Below are positions 1 through 6,141 of a stretch of DNA of 6,141 nt, piece by piece (the stretch's first letter is position 1; every line of letters starts with the position of its first letter). The stretch lies in assembly GCA_003551785.1 (NCBI GenBank), contig PUNP01000093.1, positions 1 through 6,141 on the forward strand, given 5' to 3'. The notes beneath the pieces were generated by a model. It worked only from the letters and a program-made list of their open reading frames with translations. It was not told the origin of the DNA and did not search any database. The translations under genes and the position numbers were made by a program. The stretch is from Candidatus Brocadiaceae bacterium (GTDB lineage: Bacteria; Planctomycetota; Brocadiia; SM23-32).

Positions 1-158
1 ACCTGTACGGACTCTCGCGCGACGAATTTGCCTATATCCTCGATACGTTCCCGGTGCTTAAAAAGAAAGAAGAAAAAGCGTTCGGCGAGTTTATGTCCAA
101 ACGCAAGTGCCTGGAAGAATATGGTAGAACCGCCGGAATGATGAATTATGAAGGATGA
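1..158 (+). CDS. C-terminal end of an Eco57I/PglX-like DNA adenine methyltransferase (5' part outside window)
   Basis: An open frame enters from the left edge; its first full codon is at base 3, and it runs 51 codons to a TGA at 156-158. The visible peptide contains LYGLSRDEFAYILDTFP, then a lysine/glutamate-rich stretch and FGEFMSKRKCLEEYG. From memory, a 'YGL..EEF.YIL.TFP' block followed by a 'K...GE...KR..LE.Y' ending is characteristic of the C-terminus of large Eco57I-type N6-adenine methylases, including type IIG enzymes and the PglX/BrxX methylases of BREX. The catalytic NPPY motif and the S-adenosylmethionine-binding region lie outside the window, so activity cannot be judged. In a BREX-like operon this protein would methylate host DNA to mark it as self. 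The last residues (TAGMMNYEG) lie beyond the conserved ending and are encoded partly by a GATGAA-type repeat, so the tail may have been extended by repeat sequence. A restriction enzyme of type IIG, rather than a BREX methylase, remains possible. Confidence 0.72.
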   Translation, partial: LYGLSRDEFAYILDTFPVLKKKEEKAFGEFMSKRKCLEEYGRTAGMMNYEG

Positions 159-185
159 AAGATGAATCTTCGGAATGATGATGAA
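134..185. repeat. Short GATGAA-rich direct repeats at the methylase end and in the following gap
   Basis: The 11-mer CGGAATGATGA occurs at 134-144 and again at 171-181. The hexamer GATGAA occurs at 140, 154, 161 and 180. The repeats cover the last codons of the methylase gene and most of the gap before the next gene. This could be a degenerate simple-sequence tract or the scar of a small duplication. No matching copy is seen in the gap at 952-1000, so it does not flank the MNT-HEPN pair on both sides. Confidence 0.55.
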
Positions 186-190
186 TGAAT

Positions 191-195
191 AGGAG
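191..195 (+). promoter_or_regulatory. Shine-Dalgarno site that favours the MNT start at 204
   Basis: AGGAG lies at 191-195. It is only 2 bases from the upstream in-frame ATG at 198, too close for normal initiation. It is 8 bases from the second ATG at 204, a standard spacing. This is why the MNT gene is called from 204. Confidence 0.65.
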
Positions 196-203
196 AGATG
201 AGA

Positions 204-500
204 ATGGATCGCGAGAAGATACTCAGAGAAACGGCGCGGAAATGTGCCGCAGTGCTGAAAGATAAATACCATGTGAAACGCGTATATCTGATCGGTTCTC
301 TGGTCTGGGGAAGCGTTCATGAGAAATCGGATATCGACCTCGTTGTTGACGGTCTTGAGCCCGAAATGTATATGAAGGCGCTGACCGAACTGTGGGATAT
401 GCTGCCGCCGGACATGGAATTGAACCTGATCCCTTACGAAGATGCTTTCCAGAGCCTGAAGGAAAAGACATCAGAATCTGGAGAATTGGTGTATGGATAA
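204..500 (+). CDS. Minimal nucleotidyltransferase, MntA-like antitoxin
   Basis: This encodes 98 residues when started at 204 (100 from the ATG at 198). It is a stand-alone minimal nucleotidyltransferase of the polymerase-beta superfamily. The strand 'KRVYLIGS' leads into GS at residues 31-32. Exactly ten residues later comes D43-I-D45, giving the GSx10DxD signature of MNT antitoxins. E72 in MELNLIP fits the third metal-binding acid, and the C-terminal GELVYG matches the usual 'G..LY' ending. Length is typical of the family. In the characterised MntA-HepT pair, MntA transfers AMP from ATP to a tyrosine in the HEPN toxin and blocks its RNase activity; the same role is inferred here. The gene overlaps the HEPN gene by 8 bp, so the two are probably translationally coupled. 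All expected catalytic residues are present, so it should be active. It could instead modify another partner in this operon. Confidence 0.88.
   Translation: MDREKILRETARKCAAVLKDKYHVKRVYLIGSLVWGSVHEKSDIDLVVDGLEPEMYMKALTELWDMLPPDMELNLIPYEDAFQSLKEKTSESGELVYG
480..483 (+). promoter_or_regulatory. Shine-Dalgarno site of the HEPN gene, inside the MNT gene
   Basis: GGAG at 480-483 lies 9 bases upstream of the ATG at 493, within the last codons of the MNT gene. It supports the start at 493 and the 8-bp overlap of the two reading frames. Confidence 0.5.
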
Positions 501-951
501 AAACAAAATAAAGCAACTGATCAAGCCCGAACTCGACAGCCTTGCCCGCCTGGTGGATGAGATGGATCATATTATTGCAAATTCCGGCAGCGAACCGGAT
601 TTTATCGAAACGAGAGCGGCGGGAAGCGTTATGCACGATTTTTATTGCGGCTCGGAAAAAATATTCAAGAGAATTGCAGTTCATGTCGATGGACGTTTGC
701 CTGAGGGGGATGACTGGCATAAAGACTTGTTAATGCAGATGACAAAGCCTATAGGTAACGTGCGTCCTCGGGTTATTGATGATGAACTGTGTGGCAGGCT
801 CAAAGAGCTCCTCAGGTTTCGTCATTTATTCCGCAACATATATGGGTTTGAACTCACTTGGCACCGTTTCAGCCCGATCGCGCTGTCCCTCAGGTTTCTG
901 TATGAAGAATTACAAGTGGATATCGAAGCTTTCCTGAATAACTTAGAATAA
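493..951 (+). CDS. HEPN-domain protein, HepT-like (RNase toxin or inactive relative)
   Basis: This is a 152-residue, probably all-helical cytosolic protein. Its C-terminal half carries LLRFRHLFRNIYGFEL (residues 107-121), which aligns with the Rx4HxY signature of HEPN RNases: R110, then four residues, N115, then Y117. The catalytic histidine position is therefore asparagine. DDWHKDLLMQM (73-83) and an RPRVID segment (91-96) precede it, and I recall this order from HepT-like proteins encoded beside MNT genes. In classical HepT, the arginine and histidine form the RNase site of a dimer, and the tyrosine is the target of AMPylation by the partner. R110 and Y117 are kept here. Position directly after, and overlapping, the MNT gene strongly supports the pairing. 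Whether it cleaves RNA is uncertain: I recall close relatives with a similar 'RHxxRNxY', so the change may be a subfamily trait and not decay of this copy. The frame is intact with a clean TAA. Confidence 0.82.
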   Translation: MDKNKIKQLIKPELDSLARLVDEMDHIIANSGSEPDFIETRAAGSVMHDFYCGSEKIFKRIAVHVDGRLPEGDDWHKDLLMQMTKPIGNVRPRVIDDELCGRLKELLRFRHLFRNIYGFELTWHRFSPIALSLRFLYEELQVDIEAFLNNLE

Positions 952-1000
952 ACTTTATTGATATATTCTCAACTTTTATCACAAATACCGGTACGAAAAA
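952..1000. other. AT-rich 49-bp gap before the ATPase gene
   Basis: This is the largest gap in the window. It is AT-rich and shows no Shine-Dalgarno-like purine run of the AGGAG kind before the ATG at 1001, only GAAAAA just ahead of it. TTGATA at 958-963 resembles a -35 hexamer, but no convincing -10 follows at the right distance. An 8-bp palindrome, TACCGGTA, lies at 986-993. No hairpin with a U-run is present, so I see no terminator and assume readthrough. Confidence 0.4.
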
Positions 1001-4000
1001 ATGTCTAAAATATCTGAAATAGTAAAATTAAAAGGCGGCTGCTATGTGGATTTCGTCGAGTTGAAGGAGGCTTTCGAGGAGCAGCAGCAAAACGCCGACC
1101 GCATGGCCATGTACCGACCGACAAAAGCCCACAGGGAGGCTTTTGAGCGTATTTGCCAGGGGGTATCCAATCCCAATGATAAGAAATTTTACCTGCTCAG
1201 CGGCTCATACGGGACGGGTAAATCGCACCTGTGCCTCATGACCGCTAATTTCCTGAGTAAATCGAGCGGAGACCCGGAAATTTCTGAATTCTACGAAAAT
1301 TATGCTAAGCTCGATCCGGAAAAGGCAAAATTATTGAAAAATGTCCGCAGAGACGGACAGTATCTGGTCGCTATCTGTGACTATGACTCAGGGCGTTCTT
1401 TTGAGGACGAAGTGCTGAAGGCGGTTGCTGAAGCGTGCGAAGCCAGAGGTCTGGATATCGGGGTGCAGACACAATACGATGAGGGCGCACGACAGCTTGA
1501 ATATTGGAAGGAGGCTGGCGACAGCGGGGGCATACGCAATTTTTATGAAGATTTCGGTGCTACACTCGAATCAGAACACCCGGGGTATTCGGTAGAAACA
1601 CTTCTTGAAGACCTTGCTCAATACGATTCCGATGCCCTGGTGAAGTTCCGGGATATATTCAGAAAGATCATGGGCGGTATTGAGTTTCAGGCGCAGTCGG
1701 GGAATCTTGTGCCTATTATCAAGAATTTGATCAAAAGTGATGCGTTCAAGGAGCGATTTAAGGGACTCGCCATTTTTTATGATGAGTTCGGTTTCACGCT
1801 CGAAGACGCCAATTACTCGAAAGGCGTCTTGCAGGGGTTTATGGAGAAAATATGCCAGAACGAACCGAACGTGCTTTTTGTCGGATGCATCCATAAGAAT
1901 TTCAAAGACTATGCCGATAGGTTGAGTAAAGACGATGCTGCGGTCATGAGCGCAAGGGTAACTCAGGTTGATTTGCGAAATGATGGCATTGAAGAAATTA
2001 TCGGCGCTCTGGTGGAAACCGATAAACAGAACAAGGTATGGAAGGAGGAGGTTGAGCCGAGGACGGGTATTTTTGACCGTCTGCTCCCGACATGCGAGTC
2101 GCTTAACCTGTTCCCTTGGATAAAAAATGTCAACAGGGTTCGGGCAAAGGTTCTGGAGGATATATACGGGATGCATCCGGCGGCGCTTTCGTGCCTACTG
2201 ACTTTATCGTCTGAAATAGGGTCTGATGCGCGCAGCACTTTTTCCTTCTTCACAGGGGCAGGCGCAGAAGAGGATGTAGGGGGCTACAAAGCCTTTATCG
2301 AAAATGAAGATGTCTTGCTACCGAACGATAAAATCAATCTCTATACCGTTGATCGTCTGGTCAACTTTTTCAAAAACGAGCTGTCGCCAAAAAACTCGGA
2401 ACTGAGGGACCGACAGCGAAAATTCGTTAATGGGTGTTCAGTCGCTCTGGACCAGTTACGGAAAACTTCCCGGCAGAAACAACTCGGGTTTTTTGAAGAT
2501 AAGCGCAAGCGGATACTGAGCGCGATACTCATCTATCAGCTTTGTGGGATACCCACCACTCTCGAAAATATTCAGTTCGGGCTGTATTGTCTGGATAAAT
2601 CGGAACAGAAGGGGATTAGAGATGCATTAAAGGAACTCAGTAAAAACGGCGTTGTCTACCTTCGCAAGCAGTCCAATACTTACGAGCTTCCGGAAGGTGG
2701 GGGTGAGGATCCTTACGATTATATCGACAGATACCTTGGAAATACAGAATTGCACCCGGACGACCTGGTTGCCGCCTTCCTGAAGGAAGGGGCGGGAAAA
2801 GACCTGCCGGACTATGTTGAGGCGAAGCAATACAACCTTCCGTTTAACGAGGACAAGCGCTTTAAACCCTACTTTTTCAGAGCAAGGGATATAGGCGATC
2901 ATTTGCTGGAAGAAATACGGAATAAACATGAGTCGAATGCTAATAATCCGACTAAAAGTTATGAGGGCTCGCTCATTTATGTGTTATGCGAAGAAGATAG
3001 CGATATAACGGTGGCGCGAAAGGCTGTCGGGGATATCAAGGACAACAATATCGCTCTGGCTATACCACACAAACCGCAGCTTTTCACTGAGACGCTTCTA
3101 AGAGTTAAGGCCTGCCGTTATTACCTGCCTCCCAATGAGCCTGAAAAAATAAGCGCCCAGACAGAATCTCGTTTTCGTGACATACTGGAGAATGCCGATG
3201 ATGGTTATCTTACCCGGTTAAAGAGGACGTACGAGGAAATTATTGAAGGCGGCAATGCATGCTGGTACTGGCGCGGTGGGAAAGTGCTCGTTGACAGGCC
3301 GAAGCAAAGCCATAAACCGGCTGATATGATATGCGATGAGTTATACCGCAGAAGGTGCCAGATAAAGCATACGGAACTGAATCTTGTTCACGACGATAAA
3401 TGGGCTAAAGGGAAAAACACATCGTTAAAACAGGCGGTCGGAGTTCTGCTGGATGCCGATAGGGTTATGATCGACAACGGAAATCCGGACAGTCATGGTG
3501 AAAAACGCTACCTGGAGAACGTTCTGCTAAGGGGTGCGGGAGCGCTGAGGAAAATTGATTCAGATGGGCCGGTCGCTTATTTCAGGTGCGAGACAGATTC
3601 GGGTAAGATTCATGATGATTACCCTGTATTGAAAGAACTCAACAAGCGGCTCAACAAGCTGGAAGAAAATGAGGCGTTCGACCTTGGCACGTTCCTGGCA
3701 GAGGCGAAAGGGTCGCCCTTTGGAGCTGGGGGTAATTCGCTGGTTCTGGCATTGGCGCATATTGTTCGCGGGTATGATGAGCGATTGATAGTTTACAAAG
3801 ACTCCACCAGGATGGTCGAGCAGTCCCTGACGAGCTATGATGATATAGCAGAATTAGTTGCTGAACCTGCACCGACAACCGTATTGGGGATCAGGGATAT
3901 CTCAGACGAGCAGTATCAACTTTTGGATGCGATTGCCGAGTCTGTCGGAGCACCACCTTTGCGGCATGGCGAGGATCGGTCCTTAAATGAGACCTTTGAG

Positions 4001-5062
4001 GCGCTGAGAACGTGGTGGGAAAAACTCCCGCAGGTATCGAAAGTGTTAGGTATTTACAACGAGAGCGCAAAACGACGGATGGACGTTTTGAAAGATTTGA
4101 TGAACAACATGGCTGTTGGTACAGACCGATTTGATTTCTTACTGAATCAGTTTCCGGCAGTTTATAACTTGAATAAATCCGGTGAAAAACTATTAGAGAA
4201 CGATGTACAAGTCATTGCACAAAAATTTGCAGAAGACGTCAACCTTTTCAATTCAGGTTTGCAGATAGCACGAGATATGCTGGCGGAATCCCTGTGCGGG
4301 GTTTACGGTGTCGATGGTGGCGACATGGTTGAGTGCGAAAAAGTGATAAGGGAATGGTTTGAAGGGCTCTCTCCGGGCCAGCGCAGCATACAGAGATGCG
4401 ACAATGAGGAGGCGAAACAATTCATAAAACATCTCAACGATCCAGCCGCTGGAACAAGTGAAATAATTACCAAGCGACTTGCAAAAGACTACGGTTTCGG
4501 GCCACTTTCGCAGTGGACTTCGCTCCATATAAAAGATTACACGGCTAAGATAAAACATGCAAAACAGGAGATTGATAAAGCGAAGCCTATTGTTAAAAAA
4601 CCCGATATAAATCAGCGGGTTTATGAGATTCAGGGAAGCAAGATACCGGTAGCTGTCCCCGAAGGTGCATGCCGTCTTATTTATACTCTTGATGAGACCG
4701 ATCCAAAAGATTCTGAAACGGCATGTTCTGTTGATTCATCGATTGAACTTTCCCATTTGATAGAAGACCGGCCAGTGGTGAAGATAAAAATGCGTGCGGT
4801 GGATGAAGGCGGTCATTACAGCGATATCGTTCAGACCGAACTTGTTGATAAGAGTCGAAAATACGAATTACAGGAAATAAGTGATTTATTTGGTTTAAAG
4901 GAAGCTAAATTCAATTGTCCCGAAGACACGGAGGGGTTTATGTCGGTTTTGGAATCTATACTTGAGTATGGATTAGAAAATCAGTTTATTGATAGAGACG
5001 CTTTCGTTAAGATAATGGATTTTCTTTCTGCGATTATAGGCGAGAAAAAGGATGGGCACTGA
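1001..5062 (+). CDS. Large P-loop ATPase of a BREX/Pgl-like defence system (PglY/BrxC-like)
   Basis: This 1353-residue cytosolic protein is of the size usual for PglY/BrxC-type ATPases (about 1200-1300 residues). The N-terminal ATPase domain has a Walker A loop GSYGTGKSH (68-76; K74, S75) and a Walker B strand AIFYDEFG (257-264; D261, E262). A strand VLFVGCIH (291-298) follows, placed as in AAA+ sensor-1 regions. Residues about 505-570 look like a winged helix (inference). A strand ending IALAIPHKP (684-692) resembles a block I recall from BrxC/PglY proteins. Residues about 1208-1290 look like a beta-sandwich, with IYTLDETDP (1227-1235) and RAVDEGGHYSD (1265-1275). A helical tail closes the protein. 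In BREX the large ATPase is essential for phage exclusion; its exact activity is not settled. The ATG at 1001 is the first in frame and leaves the N-terminus intact, but it lacks a clear ribosome-binding site. The stop overlaps the next gene by 11 bp, indicating co-expression. The domain-of-unknown-function class often assigned to such proteins (DUF6079) may apply, unverified. Confidence 0.85.
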   Translation: MSKISEIVKLKGGCYVDFVELKEAFEEQQQNADRMAMYRPTKAHREAFERICQGVSNPNDKKFYLLSGSYGTGKSHLCLMTANFLSKSSGDPEISEFYENYAKLDPEKAKLLKNVRRDGQYLVAICDYDSGRSFEDEVLKAVAEACEARGLDIGVQTQYDEGARQLEYWKEAGDSGGIRNFYEDFGATLESEHPGYSVETLLEDLAQYDSDALVKFRDIFRKIMGGIEFQAQSGNLVPIIKNLIKSDAFKERFKGLAIFYDEFGFTLEDANYSKGVLQGFMEKICQNEPNVLFVGCIHKNFKDYADRLSKDDAAVMSARVTQVDLRNDGIEEIIGALVETDKQNKVWKEEVEPRTGIFDRLLPTCESLNLFPWIKNVNRVRAKVLEDIYGMHPAALSCLLTLSSEIGSDARSTFSFFTGAGAEEDVGGYKAFIENEDVLLPNDKINLYTVDRLVNFFKNELSPKNSELRDRQRKFVNGCSVALDQLRKTSRQKQLGFFEDKRKRILSAILIYQLCGIPTTLENIQFGLYCLDKSEQKGIRDALKELSKNGVVYLRKQSNTYELPEGGGEDPYDYIDRYLGNTELHPDDLVAAFLKEGAGKDLPDYVEAKQYNLPFNEDKRFKPYFFRARDIGDHLLEEIRNKHESNANNPTKSYEGSLIYVLCEEDSDITVARKAVGDIKDNNIALAIPHKPQLFTETLLRVKACRYYLPPNEPEKISAQTESRFRDILENADDGYLTRLKRTYEEIIEGGNACWYWRGGKVLVDRPKQSHKPADMICDELYRRRCQIKHTELNLVHDDKWAKGKNTSLKQAVGVLLDADRVMIDNGNPDSHGEKRYLENVLLRGAGALRKIDSDGPVAYFRCETDSGKIHDDYPVLKELNKRLNKLEENEAFDLGTFLAEAKGSPFGAGGNSLVLALAHIVRGYDERLIVYKDSTRMVEQSLTSYDDIAELVAEPAPTTVLGIRDISDEQYQLLDAIAESVGAPPLRHGEDRSLNETFEALRTWWEKLPQVSKVLGIYNESAKRRMDVLKDLMNNMAVGTDRFDFLLNQFPAVYNLNKSGEKLLENDVQVIAQKFAEDVNLFNSGLQIARDMLAESLCGVYGVDGGDMVECEKVIREWFEGLSPGQRSIQRCDNEEAKQFIKHLNDPAAGTSEIITKRLAKDYGFGPLSQWTSLHIKDYTAKIKHAKQEIDKAKPIVKKPDINQRVYEIQGSKIPVAVPEGACRLIYTLDETDPKDSETACSVDSSIELSHLIEDRPVVKIKMRAVDEGGHYSDIVQTELVDKSRKYELQEISDLFGLKEAKFNCPEDTEGFMSVLESILEYGLENQFIDRDAFVKIMDFLSAIIGEKKDGH

Positions 5063-6141
5063 AAACGACATAGCGATTAACTGCATAGGTGGATTATCAA
5101 TAACCCTGCCTGAATCGGCGATTCTCGTTGAGAACGATGTTGATTACGTGATGGCATGCTGTGAATTACGGTCATCGTACGTATCGGGGAAAGGTGTGTC
5201 GATTTGGGTTCGTTCGACGAACCATTATACGTGGTTGAAGAATTATATCGATAAAACAGGGATTCCAGCGGTGTTGAGAGAGCAAACTGCCCGTACCTTG
5301 TTGGAACAAAAATGGAATGTGCGTCTGCCCGAGTGGGTTTCTGAATCTGATATAAATGAACAAGGATTATTAGATTCAGATATAGACACGCAAAAGACGG
5401 ACATGAGCTTTATTGATGTATTGCTTTCCAATACTCTTGGGGCGGCTTTTCGTTCTCCGGTTCTTGACCGAAGCAATCTCGCTGAAGTCGTCAATGTATT
5501 GGTTGAACCTGATGTGAAAACAAAGTTTAAAAAAAATCCGGTTCTGAGACGCTGCTTGGAGGAGAAATGTGCTCTCTGGATTGAAAGCAGCGAAGAGGAC
5601 TGGGCGAAGGCTATCTGTGATGAATTACATGACAGTCCTGAAAGGGTATGGCAGTGGTTGAGCATAAAGGTGGGGCTGCATAGCTATCCCGATAAATTAC
5701 TCGAATATGTGCTGTCGCCAAAGCAAGTGGAAATAGTACAGAGCATACCATTTGAAGCGATATCGGATATTCATCTGGAAGAAACGGCTCGTGACCGGAT
5801 AGTTACCCAGATAAAGCATTTTTTCATGAGCCTGGGAAAGGTGGCGTCCAGTGAAGAGTTTCAAAAAATGCTGAGCTGCGTTTCAGGAAAGTTTATTGAT
5901 GAGTTTCGGCATGTCAGGAAAATACTCGATAATGCTCAATTCTCGCCTCAGAAAATAGATATAGAAGATGTACGCCAAAAGTTTTCCAATTGTCCGGGAG
6001 TCAGTTCTTACGAGCTCAATTCGCTCTTTGATTATGTTAATCCGGATCGACCAGCGCTGTCAGAACCGGGAGACATCAGGGGGCGGGAAAAATGGGTGAG
6101 GTGGACAACTGAAGAATACATTCCGTACAGGGATTGGCAGG
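5052..6141 (+). CDS. N-terminal part of a large protein, possibly PglZ-like (3' end outside window)
   Basis: From the ATG at 5052 the frame stays open for 363 codons to the right edge. It overlaps the ATPase gene by 11 bp; a partial Shine-Dalgarno (AGGCGAG, 5038-5044) sits 7 bases upstream. Residues 1-95 look mixed alpha/beta, with a strand near VSIWVRS (49-55). An acidic, probably flexible linker at about 97-117 follows, and the rest appears mostly helical. I recognise no catalytic motif in this part. The segment WTTEEYIPYRDWQ (351-363) at the edge resembles, from memory, the 'EYLPY..W' stretch that precedes the phosphatase-fold core of some PglZ proteins. Gene order (methylase, large ATPase, then this) also fits PglZ, as pglY and pglZ are neighbours in Pgl systems. 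The alkaline-phosphatase-like metal site, if present, would lie beyond the window. The coding call is firm, because there is a long open frame with normal composition; the PglZ identity is a moderate inference. Confidence 0.6.
   Translation, partial: MGTENDIAINCIGGLSITLPESAILVENDVDYVMACCELRSSYVSGKGVSIWVRSTNHYTWLKNYIDKTGIPAVLREQTARTLLEQKWNVRLPEWVSESDINEQGLLDSDIDTQKTDMSFIDVLLSNTLGAAFRSPVLDRSNLAEVVNVLVEPDVKTKFKKNPVLRRCLEEKCALWIESSEEDWAKAICDELHDSPERVWQWLSIKVGLHSYPDKLLEYVLSPKQVEIVQSIPFEAISDIHLEETARDRIVTQIKHFFMSLGKVASSEEFQKMLSCVSGKFIDEFRHVRKILDNAQFSPQKIDIEDVRQKFSNCPGVSSYELNSLFDYVNPDRPALSEPGDIRGREKWVRWTTEEYIPYRDWQ

Noticed and set aside
198..203. ATG at 198 as the MNT start
   Set aside because: The Shine-Dalgarno AGGAG ends only 2 bases before it; the in-frame ATG at 204 has normal spacing.
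223..720. 165-codon open frame on the minus strand across the MNT and HEPN genes
   Set aside because: It lies antisense over two well-supported overlapping genes, has low-complexity arginine/serine/proline-rich composition and no recognisable motif.
958..986. Possible sigma70 promoter (TTGATA with a downstream ACAAAT)
   Set aside because: The -35-like hexamer is good, but the hexamer at the right spacing matches the -10 consensus at only three positions, so it is not called as a feature.
986..993. Palindrome TACCGGTA as an operator or methylation site
   Set aside because: An identical 8-mer lies inside the ATPase coding region at 4644-4651, so chance occurrence is plausible and nothing ties it to a regulator.
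159..1000. Insertion element carrying the MNT-HEPN pair
   Set aside because: No transposase, terminal inverted repeats or matching flanking direct repeats are visible; the GATGAA tract occurs on the left side only.
1571..2176. 201-codon open frame on the minus strand inside the ATPase gene
   Set aside because: It sits fully antisense to the ATPase domain that carries Walker B, and its product shows no domain-like pattern; it is best explained as a shadow of plus-strand codon use.
5243..5665. 140-codon open frame on the minus strand over the last gene
   Set aside because: The product is serine-rich with no motif, and the plus-strand frame here is continuous with the translationally overlapped gene starting at 5052.

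Overview
The window holds five genes on the plus strand, tightly packed, with the look of one phage-defence operon. It most resembles the BREX/Pgl group: an adenine-methyltransferase C-terminus, then a large P-loop ATPase, then the start of what may be a PglZ-type protein. A two-gene toxin-antitoxin-like pair, a minimal nucleotidyltransferase (MNT) and a HEPN protein, sits between the methylase and the ATPase.

The host cannot be named from this sequence. Base composition is moderate, roughly half GC by eye, and codon use is mixed. Shine-Dalgarno sites precede the MNT and HEPN genes, so a bacterium is the simplest reading. No housekeeping gene, rRNA or tRNA anchors the taxonomy, and the content is accessory and easily transferred.

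Layout: 1-158 is the last 51 codons of an Eco57I/PglX-like N6-adenine methylase. Bases 134-185, the gene's tail and the short gap after it, are rich in GATGAA repeats. An AGGAG site leads into the MNT gene (204-500), which overlaps the HEPN gene (493-951) by 8 bp. A 49-bp AT-rich gap (952-1000) without a clear Shine-Dalgarno site precedes the 1353-residue ATPase (1001-5062). The ATPase gene overlaps by 11 bp a gene (5052 onward) that is open to the window's right edge. No gap exceeds 300 bases, and I see no RNA gene, CRISPR array or insertion sequence.

How it may work: in BREX/Pgl systems a methylase marks self DNA, while the large ATPase and the PglZ protein are needed to block unmarked phage. 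The MNT-HEPN pair resembles MntA-HepT, in which the nucleotidyltransferase AMPylates a tyrosine of the HEPN RNase and silences it. Here that tyrosine is kept, but the usual catalytic histidine of the HEPN motif is asparagine. The pair could be an embedded guard, an accessory regulator or a passenger. Family names come from motif recognition only; no database search was run.
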